Shown here piece after piece: positions 36,470 through 46,018 of a stretch of DNA of 64,000 nt; positions within the stretch are counted from its first letter, which is position 1, and each line of letters begins with the position of its first letter. Position numbers and translations under genes: made by a program. Under the pieces are notes generated by a model. It saw nothing but the letters and a program-made list of their open reading frames with translations, was not told the origin of the DNA and ran no database searches. This DNA comes from Paraburkholderia sp. FT54 (GTDB taxonomy: Bacteria > Pseudomonadota > Gammaproteobacteria > Burkholderiales > Burkholderiaceae): NCBI RefSeq assembly GCF_031585635.1, contig NZ_CP134195.1, forward strand, positions 3,906,001 through 3,970,000, given 5' to 3'.

Positions 36470-37555
36470 TTAGAACTTCGCGCGCAGGCCGACCCCGTAG
36501 GTGTTGCCGCTCGACATGCTGGAGATATGGTCGTACATGTAGGCTGCGTAGACGTCCGTGCGCTTGGACAGCGGATAGTCGTAGCCGACCGAAGCCGTCT
36601 GACGGGTCTGGTCGAAGCCGCCGCCGTCGCGCGAGTAGGCGTACGACGCCATCACCGAGCCCGGGCCGAACGGCACGGTTGCGCCGCCTTGCGCCGTGTT
36701 CACGTGCCAGCTCGTGACCTGCTGGTCGTTGTACGTGTACATGTACTGGCCGAAGAACTTCACGAACTTCAGGTCGTACGACACGCCGACTTGCGCGACG
36801 CTCTGGCTCTTCAGGCCGGGCACGCCCGACGTGCTGAAGCTGCCGAGGTCGCCCGGCACGTTGTTGAAGTTCACGTACTGATACACCGCCGTCGCCGCGA
36901 ACGGGCCGTGGAAGTACAGCACCTGGCCGCTCCACTTCTTCGCGCCGTTCTCGGTCGTGTTGCCGAGCGCGTACATGGCCGTCGCGCTCAAACCGTTGAA
37001 GTTCGGCGACGAGTACGACACCGCATTGCTCCAGCCCGAATCGCCCGTCGCGCCCTGATCCGTCGAGTAGGTCGGGAACGTGCCGAGACCCAGGTACGTG
37101 TGCCAGATCATCGGCGAGAACTGGTACGAGTCGATGAACGGGTTGAACAGAATCGTCGACACGAACAGCGGCGTGGTCAGACGGCCTGCTGTCACCGTGC
37201 CGTAGGGCGACTCGATACCGACGTACGCGTTACGCGAGAACATCGTGTCGCCCGTGAAGCGGCCGTACTGGCCGTTTTGCGCCAGGAAGAACCCTTCCAG
37301 CGCGAAGATCGCCTTGTAGCCGTTGCCCAGATCCTCGGCCCCTTTCAAGCCCCAGTACGAAGTCGACATGCCGCCGCCCGAGACCTGCACCGCAGTCTTG
37401 CCCCCCGGGAATTTCTGCGCGCCGACCCATTCGTCGACCTGACCGTAGAGCTGCACGCTCGATTGCGCAAAAGCAGACGATGCACTGGCCAGCAAAGCGG
37501 CACACGCGGTTGCCTTGAGGGTGGTCTTCAGCGCACTGCTGATGCTTGTTTTCAT
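36470..37555 (-). CDS. Gram-negative porin (OmpC-like, Burkholderia type)
   Basis: A 361-residue outer-membrane porin. ATG 37555 gives a signal peptide (MKTSISSALKT...A-S-S-A-F-A) followed by Q-S-S-V-Q-L-Y-G-Q-V-D, the usual start of Burkholderia trimeric porins. Alternating hydrophobic strands and a C-terminal G-V-G-L-R-A-K-F ending in Phe fit a 16-strand barrel targeted by BAM. Solute specificity is not evident. It is monocistronic, with its own terminator and a long upstream region. Confidence 0.92.
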   Translation of the reverse strand: MKTSISSALKTTLKATACAALLASASSAFAQSSVQLYGQVDEWVGAQKFPGGKTAVQVSGGGMSTSYWGLKGAEDLGNGYKAIFALEGFFLAQNGQYGRFTGDTMFSRNAYVGIESPYGTVTAGRLTTPLFVSTILFNPFIDSYQFSPMIWHTYLGLGTFPTYSTDQGATGDSGWSNAVSYSSPNFNGLSATAMYALGNTTENGAKKWSGQVLYFHGPFAATAVYQYVNFNNVPGDLGSFSTSGVPGLKSQSVAQVGVSYDLKFVKFFGQYMYTYNDQQVTSWHVNTAQGGATVPFGPGSVMASYAYSRDGGGFDQTRQTASVGYDYPLSKRTDVYAAYMYDHISSMSSGNTYGVGLRAKF

Positions 37556-37711
37556 GGGTTCTCCTGTCTTTGTCAAAAGGGGTGTGGCTGTGCGAAAGGG
37601 GGAGCTCGCGCGAACCATTGTTGTTGTCCGTTCGATCATCGAGCCAATCTGGGCGGGACCATCTTTGCGGACCATTTTTATGAACAAAAATATCGCTGGT
37701 TATTGCGGGTA

Positions 37712-37748
37712 TATCGGTCTGATTAGTTTTGTCGCTTATCGGCCTGAT
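37712..37748. promoter_or_regulatory. Paired direct repeats upstream of the porin
   Basis: TATCGGTCTGAT (37712-37723) and TATCGGCCTGAT (37737-37748) differ by one base and start 25 bp apart, about 160-190 bp upstream of the porin start. The second copy lies in the dyad TTATC-GGCCT-GATAA. They look like tandem binding sites of a regulator. Confidence 0.35.
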
Positions 37749-38262
37749 AAAGCCTTGGCCGACCGCGCGCTCGCCGTGCCGCCGCAAGTTTTGCCGCGAC
37801 GCGCAAAGCGTTACTCACATTGCGACCGACGGGTGGACAACGCTTCAGATGACACGCGGATGACGCACCGCCGCAGAAACGACCAAATTTGACGATGGGA
37901 GAGGGTCTGCTGCCGAGTGTTTTCAAAAAAGTGTGGTGTCGAAACGTCACATTGCCGGCGGCCTTTAGGGACGACGGAAAAGCGGGAGGCCGCTGTCAAG
38001 CGGTTTGAAAGGCCCGAGCAGTGATCCTGCGGAATGCAGCGATGAGAATTTGGCAGGACGAAATGGCAGAGAAGCCGTGCACCGGTTCGAGATGAGGCAC
38101 ACGTGAGTGCGAAGTCAGACGCGAGAGCCGCCGACGCTCGAGTAATGTCGGCGCGGTATGGGGAAGTCAGCGAAGAGAAACAGAGGAGTGCGCAGGTCGT
38201 CTACGCGGCAGACACTGGTTGCTCACGCAACAGACTGCGCCGCCGCGCTCGCAGCACGATTC
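37749..38262. other. Long upstream region between porin and hypothetical gene
   Basis: About 510 bp without a convincing gene. Small frames on both strands show no family features. The stretch around 37880-38050 is less GC-biased than coding sequence. Confidence 0.45.
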
Positions 38263-38916
38263 CTAATTGCGGTACGGCGAGCCTTCCGGTTGCCGCGGGT
38301 CGTCCGACTGGCGTTGTATGGCGCGCGACGAACCGCGTTCCTCGTTGTAGCGGGCAACGTCGGCGCGAATCGAGCCGGCGCGAACCGGCGCGTTGGCCGG
38401 CGGCCGAGGCACTCCCCGCGACTCGGCGCTCACAGGCGTGATGGCGCCGGCGTACTGCATCCCACCGCGGCCGTCGCCCGCATAAGCGGCTGGTCCGGCG
38501 ACACGGCGCACGTCCGGCTTGTAGACGCCAAAACCGTCGCCGTAATTGCCGCCCGCGAAGTTCGCTCCGCCACGCGGCAGACGCGCATTGCGTTCGACCA
38601 TCGTATTGCGGCCCGATACTGCCGCGGCGCTGCCGTAGTAGCGGCCACCGTTATGCATATCGCTGCGCACGGCGTGATTCGCTGCGGCATGCGAGTAGCC
38701 GCCACCGCCGCCGTGCGGCATGCCTGGCGCTTTTGCATAGGCGAACGAGCACAGCGCAGCGATGACCGCGCCCAACGCCCAGTGCCTCGTTCTCGACAAC
38801 CCGTCCACCCAGTGACTCACATGCCCGAAGACTTGCCTGAAGCCCACCGTTCGAGCTGCGATGGACTTGTTTTGGGACTGGCACGAGCGCTGCGACGACA
38901 TCGCGGCGCGAGTCAT
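38263..38916 (-). CDS. Hypothetical Gly/Ala/Arg-rich membrane-anchored protein
   Basis: A 217-residue frame (start 38916; 38901 also possible) with one hydrophobic segment at about residues 45-61 (W-A-L-G-A-V-I-A-A-L-C-S-F-A-Y-A) that could be a signal anchor or a signal peptide of a later start, followed by a low-complexity His/Gly/Tyr-rich exported part (P-H-G-G-G-G-G-Y-S-H) and a polar Arg-rich tail. I recognise no domain. Codon position bias agrees with the minus frame being coding. It could be an envelope protein. Confidence 0.55.
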   Translation of the reverse strand: MTRAAMSSQRSCQSQNKSIAARTVGFRQVFGHVSHWVDGLSRTRHWALGAVIAALCSFAYAKAPGMPHGGGGGYSHAAANHAVRSDMHNGGRYYGSAAAVSGRNTMVERNARLPRGGANFAGGNYGDGFGVYKPDVRRVAGPAAYAGDGRGGMQYAGAITPVSAESRGVPRPPANAPVRAGSIRADVARYNEERGSSRAIQRQSDDPRQPEGSPYRN

Positions 38917-39361
38917 CCCGACGGCCTTTGAACCGTAATTTATGGGTGCCGGCAAAGGGTGTCGAGCCAAAAAGTGTTAGGCCCCGGACGCGGATGTAAC
39001 ACCTTGTTACTGCGACGTTTTTCTACGACAGAGCCCTTGCGTGAAAGCCTTGGAACCGCTTGCTTTCAAGGACTTGGCGAGACGTTTTATGTGGTCTTGC
39101 GTATGACGAATCGAACCCGGATTTTCATCGCGATTGTCAAAACTGCATGGACCAAACAGATCACGTCGCCAATACTCAAACCTTGGGTCGCCGCGCAGTC
39201 CGAAATTTCCGGAATGCACAGCGCTCATTAATCGATTCGGCAAATGAATTTGCATATTTAATCGAAAATCAACAACAATAGCCGTTTCCCATAGCTTGGG
39301 ACGGTGCCTTCATGCGCGCGTCCCGCGCGTTTTTTCCGCGTTACCGAATCGAGATTCCGAC
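38917..39361. other. A/T-richer intergenic stretch
   Basis: About 445 bp between divergent genes. A dyad GTAACA-CCT-TGTTAC lies at 38996-39010, 80 bp upstream of the hypothetical gene. Short frames on the plus strand have no recognisable features. The last 100 bp are distinctly A/T-rich and probably hold the symporter promoter. Confidence 0.45.
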
Positions 39362-40390
39362 ATGGCTCGCCCAAAACTGCTTCCGGACAACTTCACCTTG
39401 TGCCTCGTGGGCACCGTGATCCTTGCCAGCTTGCTGCCAGTTCATGGGCAGGCCGCCGTCGGCTTCAACTGGGTGACAAACGTGGCGGTCGGCCTGCTGT
39501 TTTTCCTGCATGGCGCCAAGCTCTCACGCGAAGCGATCATTGCGGGCGCGACGCACTGGCGACTGCATCTCGTGGTACTGCTCAGCACGTTCGCGCTCTT
39601 TCCGCTGCTCGGCCTCGCGCTTAAACCGCTCCTTTCGCCACTTGTCACGCCGGCGCTCTATGCGGGGGTCCTCTTCCTCTGCACGCTGCCGTCGACGGTC
39701 CAGTCGTCGATCGCGTTCACGTCTATTGCCAAAGGCAACGTGCCGGCTGCCGTGTGCAGCGCGTCGGCCTCGAGCCTGCTCGGCATCTTCATCACGCCCG
39801 CACTCGTCAGCTTCGTCGTCACCAATCAGGCGGCCGGCGGCGGCGCGTCGCCGTGGCATACCGTGGGCAACATCGTGCTGCAGTTGCTGGTGCCGTTCGT
39901 GGCCGGCCAGTTGCTGCGCCCGTTGATCGGCAAGTGGATCGAGCGCAATCGTGGCGTGCTGAAGTTCGTCGACCAGGGCTCGATCCTGCTGGTGGTGTAC
40001 GGCGCGTTCAGCGAGGCCGTCAACGAGGGCTTGTGGCATCAGATTCCCCTTTCCGCGCTCGGCGGCCTGCTGCTGGTTTGCGTCGTGCTGCTCGCGCTGG
40101 CCCTGACCGTGACGATATTCGTCAGCAAGCGGCTCGGTTTTAGCCGCGCGGACCAGATCACCATCATTTTCTGCGGCTCGAAGAAAAGCCTCGCCGCCGG
40201 CGTGCCGATGGCCAAGGTGATTTTCGCCTCGCATGCGGTGGGCGCCGTAGTCTTGCCGCTGATGCTGTTCCACCAGATCCAGTTGATGGTGTGCGCCGCG
40301 CTCGCGCAGCGCTGGGGGGCGCGCGACACCAGCGGCGAGACCCACGCCGGCTCGCGCGAGCGGACCGCCGCCGCCGTCGCGCGCCGTTGA
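39362..40390 (+). CDS. Bile acid:sodium symporter family protein (SBF-like, YfeH-type)
   Basis: A 342-residue membrane protein with about nine or ten hydrophobic segments. It shows L-F-F-L-H-G-A-K-L-S, the L-P-S-T-V-Q-S-S-I-A-F-T-S motif and F-C-G-S-K-K-S-L-A-A-G-V-P-M-A, signatures of the YfeH/SLC10A7-like branch. ATG 39362 is chosen from the conserved start of the first helix; an in-frame upstream ATG at 39296 adds a polar stretch. Substrate is unknown; bile acids are unlikely. A terminator follows. Confidence 0.88.
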   Translation: MARPKLLPDNFTLCLVGTVILASLLPVHGQAAVGFNWVTNVAVGLLFFLHGAKLSREAIIAGATHWRLHLVVLLSTFALFPLLGLALKPLLSPLVTPALYAGVLFLCTLPSTVQSSIAFTSIAKGNVPAAVCSASASSLLGIFITPALVSFVVTNQAAGGGASPWHTVGNIVLQLLVPFVAGQLLRPLIGKWIERNRGVLKFVDQGSILLVVYGAFSEAVNEGLWHQIPLSALGGLLLVCVVLLALALTVTIFVSKRLGFSRADQITIIFCGSKKSLAAGVPMAKVIFASHAVGAVVLPLMLFHQIQLMVCAALAQRWGARDTSGETHAGSRERTAAAVARR

Positions 40391-40449
40391 ATACGCGCGC
40401 AATGCAAACAGGACATTCATAAGCGCCCTCCCTGAGCGTCATTTGAAGA

Positions 40450-40472
40450 AAGCCGCCTCGCGCGGCTTTTTT
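40450..40472 (+). terminator. Intrinsic terminator of the symporter gene
   Basis: AAGCCGC/GCGGCTT with a 5-nt loop, followed by a T-tract, 60 bp after the symporter stop codon. Confidence 0.88.
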
Positions 40473-40672
40473 GTTATTTCACGCGCAAACGCCGCCGCTG
40501 TCGCCTCGGCCGGATGGCATAGGCCAATTCCTGGCAATGCCGGCCCGGCCGTCAGAAGATCTCGACTGACAAAACAACCGCACCATCACAGTGCAACGCT
40601 TCACCAAAGATTCACTTAATTTCAACCAGGCCGCGCCGATAAGGCGAAGGTCGATCGCTACGCCTACCTGTC

Positions 40673-42523
40673 ATGCAACCTCGCTCGCCCTCCCGATCCG
40701 CCGCGCCGCGCGTCGAGGAATTGATCGCCCGGCGTAATCTGTCCGCCGTGTTCCAGCCGATCGTCGATTTCGAAGACGGCGCGATCCTCGGCTACGAAGG
40801 TCTGATCCGCGGCCCGGCCGGCACCCCGCTCGAAGCGCCGTTTGCCCTGTTTTCGCAAGCGCTCGCCGAGGGCTGCACGTTCGAGCTCGAACGCGCCGCC
40901 GCGCGCACCTGCATCGAAGCGTTCGCGCAGCTCGACTTCGACGGCAAGCTGTTTCTGAATTTCAGCGCGGGCGCGATGCGTCGGCTGGCCGAGGCGGGCG
41001 ACGACACGCTCGCGCTCCTGCGTCATCGCGGCGTCGATCCGCAGCGGATCGTGGTCGAGCTGACCGAGCAAAGCACGATTCTGGATGTCGGCAGTTTCCT
41101 GCCGGTGATCTCGGCGCTGCGTGCCGTAGGCGCGCAATTCGCACTCGACGACTACGGCACCGCGAACGCCAGCATGAACTTGTGGGTGCGGCTGCAACCG
41201 GACGTCGTGAAGATCGACCGCTTTTTCATTCACGACATTGCCTGCGATCCGCTCAAGTTCGAAGCCGTGCGCGCGATGCAGCACTTCGCCAGCGCGAGCG
41301 GCGCGCGGCTCGTGGCCGAGGGCATCGAAAACGAAGCGGATCTGATCGTGGTGCGCGACATGGGGATCGGCTGCGGGCAGGGCTTTTTCTTCGGCCGTCC
41401 CCACGCGCAGCCGGCCCGCAGCGTAACCGACGATGCCCGCGACGCGCTGCGCGCCGGCCACATCGCCGTGTTTCCCGAGACCACGCGCACGGTGAGCAGC
41501 GCGTCGCCTTCGGGCGGCATGGCGTCGGAGAAGATGCTGGTGCACGCGCCGGCGCTGCCGCGCCACGCGACCAACAACGACGTGCTCGAACTGTTCAACC
41601 GCCTGCCCGATCTGCATGCCGTCGCGGTGGTCGAACAGGACGAGCCGGTCGCGCTGATCAACCGCCGCAGCTTCATGGACCGCTACGCGCTGCCGTATCA
41701 CCGCGAGCTGTTCGGCAAGCGCCCTTGCCTGCTGTTCGCCAATGCATCGCCGGTGGTCATCGAGAAATCGATGACCGTCGAGCAGATGGCCAAGCTCCTC
41801 GCGAGCGACGATCAGCGTTATCTCGCCGACGGCTTCGTCATCGCCGACAACGGCAAATACGCCGGCCTCGGTACTGGCGAGAACCTCGTGCGGGCAGTGA
41901 CCGAAGTGCGCATCGAAGCCGCGCGCTACGCGAACCCGCTGACCTTCCTGCCGGGCAACATCCCGATCAGTTCGCACATTGCCCGCCTGCTCGGCAACGA
42001 CGCCGGCTTCTACGCGTGCTACGTCGACCTGAACCATTTCAAGCCGTTCAACGACCAGTACGGCTACTGGCAAGGTGACGAAGTGCTGAAATTCGCCGCC
42101 GTCGTACTCGCCGACGTGTGCGACCCGACCCGCGACTTCCTCGGGCACGTAGGCGGCGACGATTTCCTGATCCTGTTCCAGAGCGACGATTGGCGCGAGC
42201 GCGTGCTGCGCGCGATCCACGTGTTCAACGGAGGCGCGCAGCGCTTTTACGCGCCGACCGATCGGCTCGCCGGCGGCATCCACGGTGAGGACCGGCGCGG
42301 CAATCCGACCTTCTTCGGTTTCGTGACGATGGCGATCGGCTGCGTGCGCGTCGAGCCCGCCGACGGCCTATCGCGCTACAACAGCGAGGAAATCGCGTCC
42401 GTCGCGGCGCTGGCCAAGCGGCGCGCGAAGCACGAGGCGAGCGGATTCGTACTGATCGAGGCGGACGAAAGCGTGGCCTTGCTGCGCGGCCAGGCGGAAG
42501 CCGCTCACGCGCCGCTGGAGTAA
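40673..42523 (+). CDS. EAL-CBS-GGDEF cyclic-di-GMP protein
   Basis: A 616-residue protein with an N-terminal EAL domain (about 15-255), a middle region resembling a CBS pair (about 300-425) and a C-terminal GGDEF domain (about 440-600). The phosphodiesterase residues are intact: E42 (Y-E-G-L), N97, E129, D159-D160 (D-D-Y-G), K180, E216 and Q236. The cyclase motif is G494-G-D-D-F rather than G-G-D/E-E-F, so cyclase activity may be lost. The likely role is c-di-GMP breakdown modulated by the other domains. No signal peptide or membrane segment is present. The domain order EAL before GGDEF is the reverse of the common one. Confidence 0.87.
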   Translation: MQPRSPSRSAAPRVEELIARRNLSAVFQPIVDFEDGAILGYEGLIRGPAGTPLEAPFALFSQALAEGCTFELERAAARTCIEAFAQLDFDGKLFLNFSAGAMRRLAEAGDDTLALLRHRGVDPQRIVVELTEQSTILDVGSFLPVISALRAVGAQFALDDYGTANASMNLWVRLQPDVVKIDRFFIHDIACDPLKFEAVRAMQHFASASGARLVAEGIENEADLIVVRDMGIGCGQGFFFGRPHAQPARSVTDDARDALRAGHIAVFPETTRTVSSASPSGGMASEKMLVHAPALPRHATNNDVLELFNRLPDLHAVAVVEQDEPVALINRRSFMDRYALPYHRELFGKRPCLLFANASPVVIEKSMTVEQMAKLLASDDQRYLADGFVIADNGKYAGLGTGENLVRAVTEVRIEAARYANPLTFLPGNIPISSHIARLLGNDAGFYACYVDLNHFKPFNDQYGYWQGDEVLKFAAVVLADVCDPTRDFLGHVGGDDFLILFQSDDWRERVLRAIHVFNGGAQRFYAPTDRLAGGIHGEDRRGNPTFFGFVTMAIGCVRVEPADGLSRYNSEEIASVAALAKRRAKHEASGFVLIEADESVALLRGQAEAAHAPLE

Positions 42524-42554
42524 ACGCGCGGCGTCCGAGGTCGGCATCGGACAT

Positions 42555-42667
42555 TGTTTAGCTAATTTTACTAAACAGCATATTCCGGGCCAACTCCAAC
42601 GCCTACGGGTATTTCCGGGTGTCGAGCGCGTGTTTTTCGGGCGGTGGTAGCACGGTTTTACTATACA
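42555..42667. promoter_or_regulatory. Operator-like repeats before the LacI gene
   Basis: TGTTTAG (42555-42561) and CTAAACA (42571-42577) form a perfect inverted repeat with a 9-bp spacer. The 12-mer TTTTACTAAACA (42566-42577) recurs as TTTTACTATACA at 42656-42667, 90 bp downstream. This A/T-rich, duplicated site is 53-165 bp before the LacI-type start codon and is a good candidate for its operators. Confidence 0.55.
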
Positions 42668-42719
42668 ATCGCCCGAACCCAAACACCGTGCGGCCGCCCT
42701 TGCGCGTCCGCTTGATTCG

Positions 42720-43706
42720 ATGGCCACAACCATCCGCGACGTCGCCCGCGCGGCCAGCGTGTCGATCGGCACCGTCTCACGCGCATTGAAGAACCAGCCG
42801 GGCCTTTCCGAGGCCACCCGCGAGCGCGTCGTTCAGGCGGCGCGCAAGCTCGGCTATGACGCTGCCCAATTGCGCCCGCGCATCCGCCGCCTCACCTTTC
42901 TGCTGCATCGTCAGCACAATAATTTCGCCGTCAGCCCGTTCTTTTCGCACGTGCTGCACGGCGTGGAAGACGCCTGCCGCGAGCGCGGCATCGTGCCGTC
43001 CGTGCTGACCGCCGGTCCGACCGAAGACGTGATCCAGCAGATGCGCCTGCACGCGCCGGACGCAGTGGCGATCGCCGGTTTCGTCGAACCGGAGACGCTG
43101 ACCACGCTCGTCGCGATGCAGCGCCCGCTCGTGCTGATCGACCTGTGGGCGCCCGGCATGCGCTCGGTGAATCTGGACAACGCCGCGGGCGCCACGCTCG
43201 CCATGCGGCATCTGTTCGAGCAGCAGCGCAAGCGCGTCGCGTTTATCGGCGGCTCGCTCGCGCACTTCAGCATCGCGCAGCGCGCGCTCGGCTACCGGCG
43301 CGCGTTTTTCGAGGCGGGCTTACTGTTCGACCCGTCGCTGGAAGTGACGATCGACGCCGGCCTCGACCCCGACAGCGGCGCCGCCCGCGCGATGCATCAG
43401 TTGCTCGACGCGCCGGGCCCGCGCCCGGACGCCGTGTTTGCCTACAACGACGCCGCCGCGCTCGCCGCGCTGCGCGCGTGCCTCGCGCGCGGACTGCGCG
43501 TGCCCGAGGACATCGCCATCATCGGTTTCGACGACATTCCCGCCGCCGCCCACGCCACGCCGCCACTGTCGACCATCTCGGTCGACAAGGAAGCGCTCGG
43601 CCGGCGCGGCGTCGAGCTTCTGCTGGAAGACGCACCTGCCGAACTGGAAGTCCGTTTGCCCGTCCATCTCATTGCCCGTGCCAGTACTTTGGTGAAAATG
43701 CCATGA
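42720..43706 (+). CDS. LacI-family transcriptional regulator
   Basis: A 328-residue LacI/GalR repressor. Residues 3-50 form the HTH and hinge (T-I-R-D-V-A-R-A-A-S-V-S-I-G-T-V-S-R-A-L-K-N), followed by a periplasmic-binding-like sugar domain with I-I-G-F-D-D-I-P near the C-terminus. Its stop overlaps the AGE start (ATGA), so repressor and catabolic genes are cotranscribed and probably autoregulated through the repeats upstream. The sugar effector is unknown, but mannose or fructose fits the downstream enzymes. Confidence 0.92.
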   Translation: MATTIRDVARAASVSIGTVSRALKNQPGLSEATRERVVQAARKLGYDAAQLRPRIRRLTFLLHRQHNNFAVSPFFSHVLHGVEDACRERGIVPSVLTAGPTEDVIQQMRLHAPDAVAIAGFVEPETLTTLVAMQRPLVLIDLWAPGMRSVNLDNAAGATLAMRHLFEQQRKRVAFIGGSLAHFSIAQRALGYRRAFFEAGLLFDPSLEVTIDAGLDPDSGAARAMHQLLDAPGPRPDAVFAYNDAAALAALRACLARGLRVPEDIAIIGFDDIPAAAHATPPLSTISVDKEALGRRGVELLLEDAPAELEVRLPVHLIARASTLVKMP

Positions 43707-44983
43707 CGCAATCCGATCCGCTTCACCCCGTCAACGGCGTCGCGGCGCCGCCCGTCGAGAGCTTCCGCACGCGCGACTTTCTGCTCTCGCATGTGCAGGA
43801 CACGCTGCGCTTCTATGCGCCGAACGTGCTCGACCCGAGCGGCGGCTTTTTCCATTTCTTCCGCGACGACGGTTCGGTCTACGACAAAACCACGCGGCAT
43901 CTGGTAAGCAGTTGCCGCTACGTGTTCAACTACGCGATGGCGTATCGCCAGTTCGGCGACCCGCAGCATCTCGAATACACGCGCCACGGCCTGCGGTTCC
44001 TGCGCGAAGTGCATTGGGACGGCCAGCACGAAGGCTACGACTGGGAACTCGAATGGCACGACGGCAAGAAGCGCACGCTCGACGCGACGCGCCACTGCTA
44101 CGGCCTCGCGTTCGTCCTGCTCGCCTATTCGCATGCGGCGATGGCCGGCATCGAGGAAGCGAAGCCGATGATCGGCGCGACCTTCGAGTTGATGGAACAC
44201 CGCTTCTGGGACGCCGCCGCGGGCCTCTACGCCGACGAAGCGTCGCCCGAATGGCGAGTCAGCTCGTACCGTGGGCAGAACGCGAACATGCACACCACCG
44301 AGGCGCTGCTTGCCGCGCATGAAGCGACCGGCCATCTCGTCTATCTGGATCGCGCGGAGCGGGTGGCGTCGAATATCACGCTGCGTCAGGCGAAGCTGTC
44401 GCAGGGTCTGGTGTGGGAGCACTTTCACGCGGATTGGTCGGTCGACTGGCACTACAACGAGGAAGACAGCTCGAACATCTTCCGCCCGTGGGGCTTCCAG
44501 CCGGGGCATCAAACCGAGTGGGCGAAGCTGCTGCTGATTCTCGAGCGCTTCCGTCCGTTGCCGTGGCTGCTGCCGCGCGCCATCGAACTGTTCGACGCCG
44601 CCATGACGCACGCGTGGGACGAAGACCACGGCGGCCTCTACTACGGCTTCGGCCCCGACGGCACCGTGTGCGACCATGACAAGTATTTCTGGGTCCAGGC
44701 GGAAACCTTCGCAACGGCCGCGCTGCTCGGCAAGCGCACCGGCAACGAACGCTTCTGGGACTGGTACGACGAGATCTGGCGCTATAGCTGGGCGCATTTC
44801 GTCGATCACAAGTATGGCGCGTGGTACCGCATCCTCACGTGCGACAACCGCAAGTACAGCGACGAAAAGAGTCCGGCCGGCAAGACCGACTATCACACCA
44901 TGGGCGCGTGCTACGAAGTACTGGCCCACGCGCTGCCCGACGGGGCGGCCGCTGCGCCCGAATCCGCGGAGCAAACAAAATGA
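43703..44983 (+). CDS. AGE-family epimerase/isomerase (mannose isomerase-like)
   Basis: A 426-residue (alpha/alpha)6-barrel protein of the N-acylglucosamine 2-epimerase family. Conserved motifs include R-H-C-Y-G-L-A-F, D-W-H-Y-N-E-E, F-R-P-W-G-F-Q-P-G-H-Q-T-E-W and K-T-D-Y-H-T-M-G-A-C-Y-E. The histidines in the latter two match the catalytic pair of YihS/mannose isomerases, and the operon with a fructokinase-like gene favours aldose-ketose isomerisation (mannose to fructose) over N-acylglucosamine epimerisation. It overlaps both neighbours by ATGA. Confidence 0.85.
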   Translation: MTQSDPLHPVNGVAAPPVESFRTRDFLLSHVQDTLRFYAPNVLDPSGGFFHFFRDDGSVYDKTTRHLVSSCRYVFNYAMAYRQFGDPQHLEYTRHGLRFLREVHWDGQHEGYDWELEWHDGKKRTLDATRHCYGLAFVLLAYSHAAMAGIEEAKPMIGATFELMEHRFWDAAAGLYADEASPEWRVSSYRGQNANMHTTEALLAAHEATGHLVYLDRAERVASNITLRQAKLSQGLVWEHFHADWSVDWHYNEEDSSNIFRPWGFQPGHQTEWAKLLLILERFRPLPWLLPRAIELFDAAMTHAWDEDHGGLYYGFGPDGTVCDHDKYFWVQAETFATAALLGKRTGNERFWDWYDEIWRYSWAHFVDHKYGAWYRILTCDNRKYSDEKSPAGKTDYHTMGACYEVLAHALPDGAAAAPESAEQTK

Positions 44984-45897
44984 GCAATCCGAGCGCGAAT
45001 CACGAATTCCCCTTCTTCGTCTCAGCCGGCGACATCCTCACCGATCTCGTCCGCACCGGCGCTTCGCAATGGCTCTCGCGTCCCGGCGGCGCCGGCTGGA
45101 ACGTGGCGCGCTGCGTGGCGCGGCTCGGTCTGCCGACCGCGTGCGCGGGCTCGCTGGGCGTCGATAACTTCTCCGATGAGTTGTGGAACGCGAGCGTCGC
45201 GGCCGGGCTCGACATGCGCTTCATGCAGCGCGTCGCACGCCCGCCCTTGCTGGCGATCGTCCATCAGACGCATCCGCCCGCGTACTTCTTCATGGGCGAG
45301 AACAGCGCCGATCTGGCCTTCGATCCTGCGCAACTGCCGGCGGGCTGGATGGGTCAGGTGAAGTGGGCGCACTTCGGCTGCATCAGCCTCGTGCGCCAAC
45401 CCATCGGCAACACGCTTGCCACGCTCGCGGCAGAGCTGCGTTCGCAAGGCGTGAAGATCAGTTTCGATCCGAACTACCGGAATCTGATGGAGCACGGCTA
45501 CGAACCCACGTTGCGGAAAATGGCCGCGCTCGCCGATCTGATCAAGGTGTCGGACGAAGACTTGCGCCTGCTGTTCAAGACCGACGACGAGGCCGGCGCA
45601 CTCGCGCAGTTGCGCGCCATGAATCCGGCCGCCACGGTGCTGGTGACGCGCGGACCGGAGAGCGCCATGCTGATCGATGGCGCCATGGTGACCGAGGCGC
45701 GGCCGCCGCGCGTCGAGGTGGTCGATACGGTCGGTGCCGGCGACGCGTCGATCGGCGGCCTGCTGTTCAGTCTGATGACCGCGCCGCAGCGGGCCTGGCC
45801 GGAACACCTGGCGTTCGCGCTGGCCGCCGGCGCGGCCGCTTGCCGCCATGCCGGCGCGCATGCACCGTCGCTCGATGAGGTCGTCGCGCTACTGTAA
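44980..45897 (+). CDS. PfkB-family carbohydrate kinase (fructokinase-like)
   Basis: A 305-residue ribokinase-fold sugar kinase. The first PfkB signature is G-G-A-G-W-N-V-A-R at about 36-44, and the second is D-T-V-G-A-G-D255 with the catalytic base. With the mannose isomerase-like enzyme it would convert mannose via fructose to fructose 6-phosphate. Fructokinase specificity is inferred from context. It is the last gene of the LacI-AGE-PfkB unit. Confidence 0.88.
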   Translation: MSNPSANHEFPFFVSAGDILTDLVRTGASQWLSRPGGAGWNVARCVARLGLPTACAGSLGVDNFSDELWNASVAAGLDMRFMQRVARPPLLAIVHQTHPPAYFFMGENSADLAFDPAQLPAGWMGQVKWAHFGCISLVRQPIGNTLATLAAELRSQGVKISFDPNYRNLMEHGYEPTLRKMAALADLIKVSDEDLRLLFKTDDEAGALAQLRAMNPAATVLVTRGPESAMLIDGAMVTEARPPRVEVVDTVGAGDASIGGLLFSLMTAPQRAWPEHLAFALAAGAAACRHAGAHAPSLDEVVALL

Positions 45898-46018
45898 TTG
45901 TCTTGCCTTGTGCGGCGCGCATTGTCACTGGCATGAAGCGCCGCCAAGGCGGAGAACCGAACCGCCATCATCGTGCTAGGATGAAAAAACCGAAACCTTT
46001 GGAAGAAGGAGAGACGCC

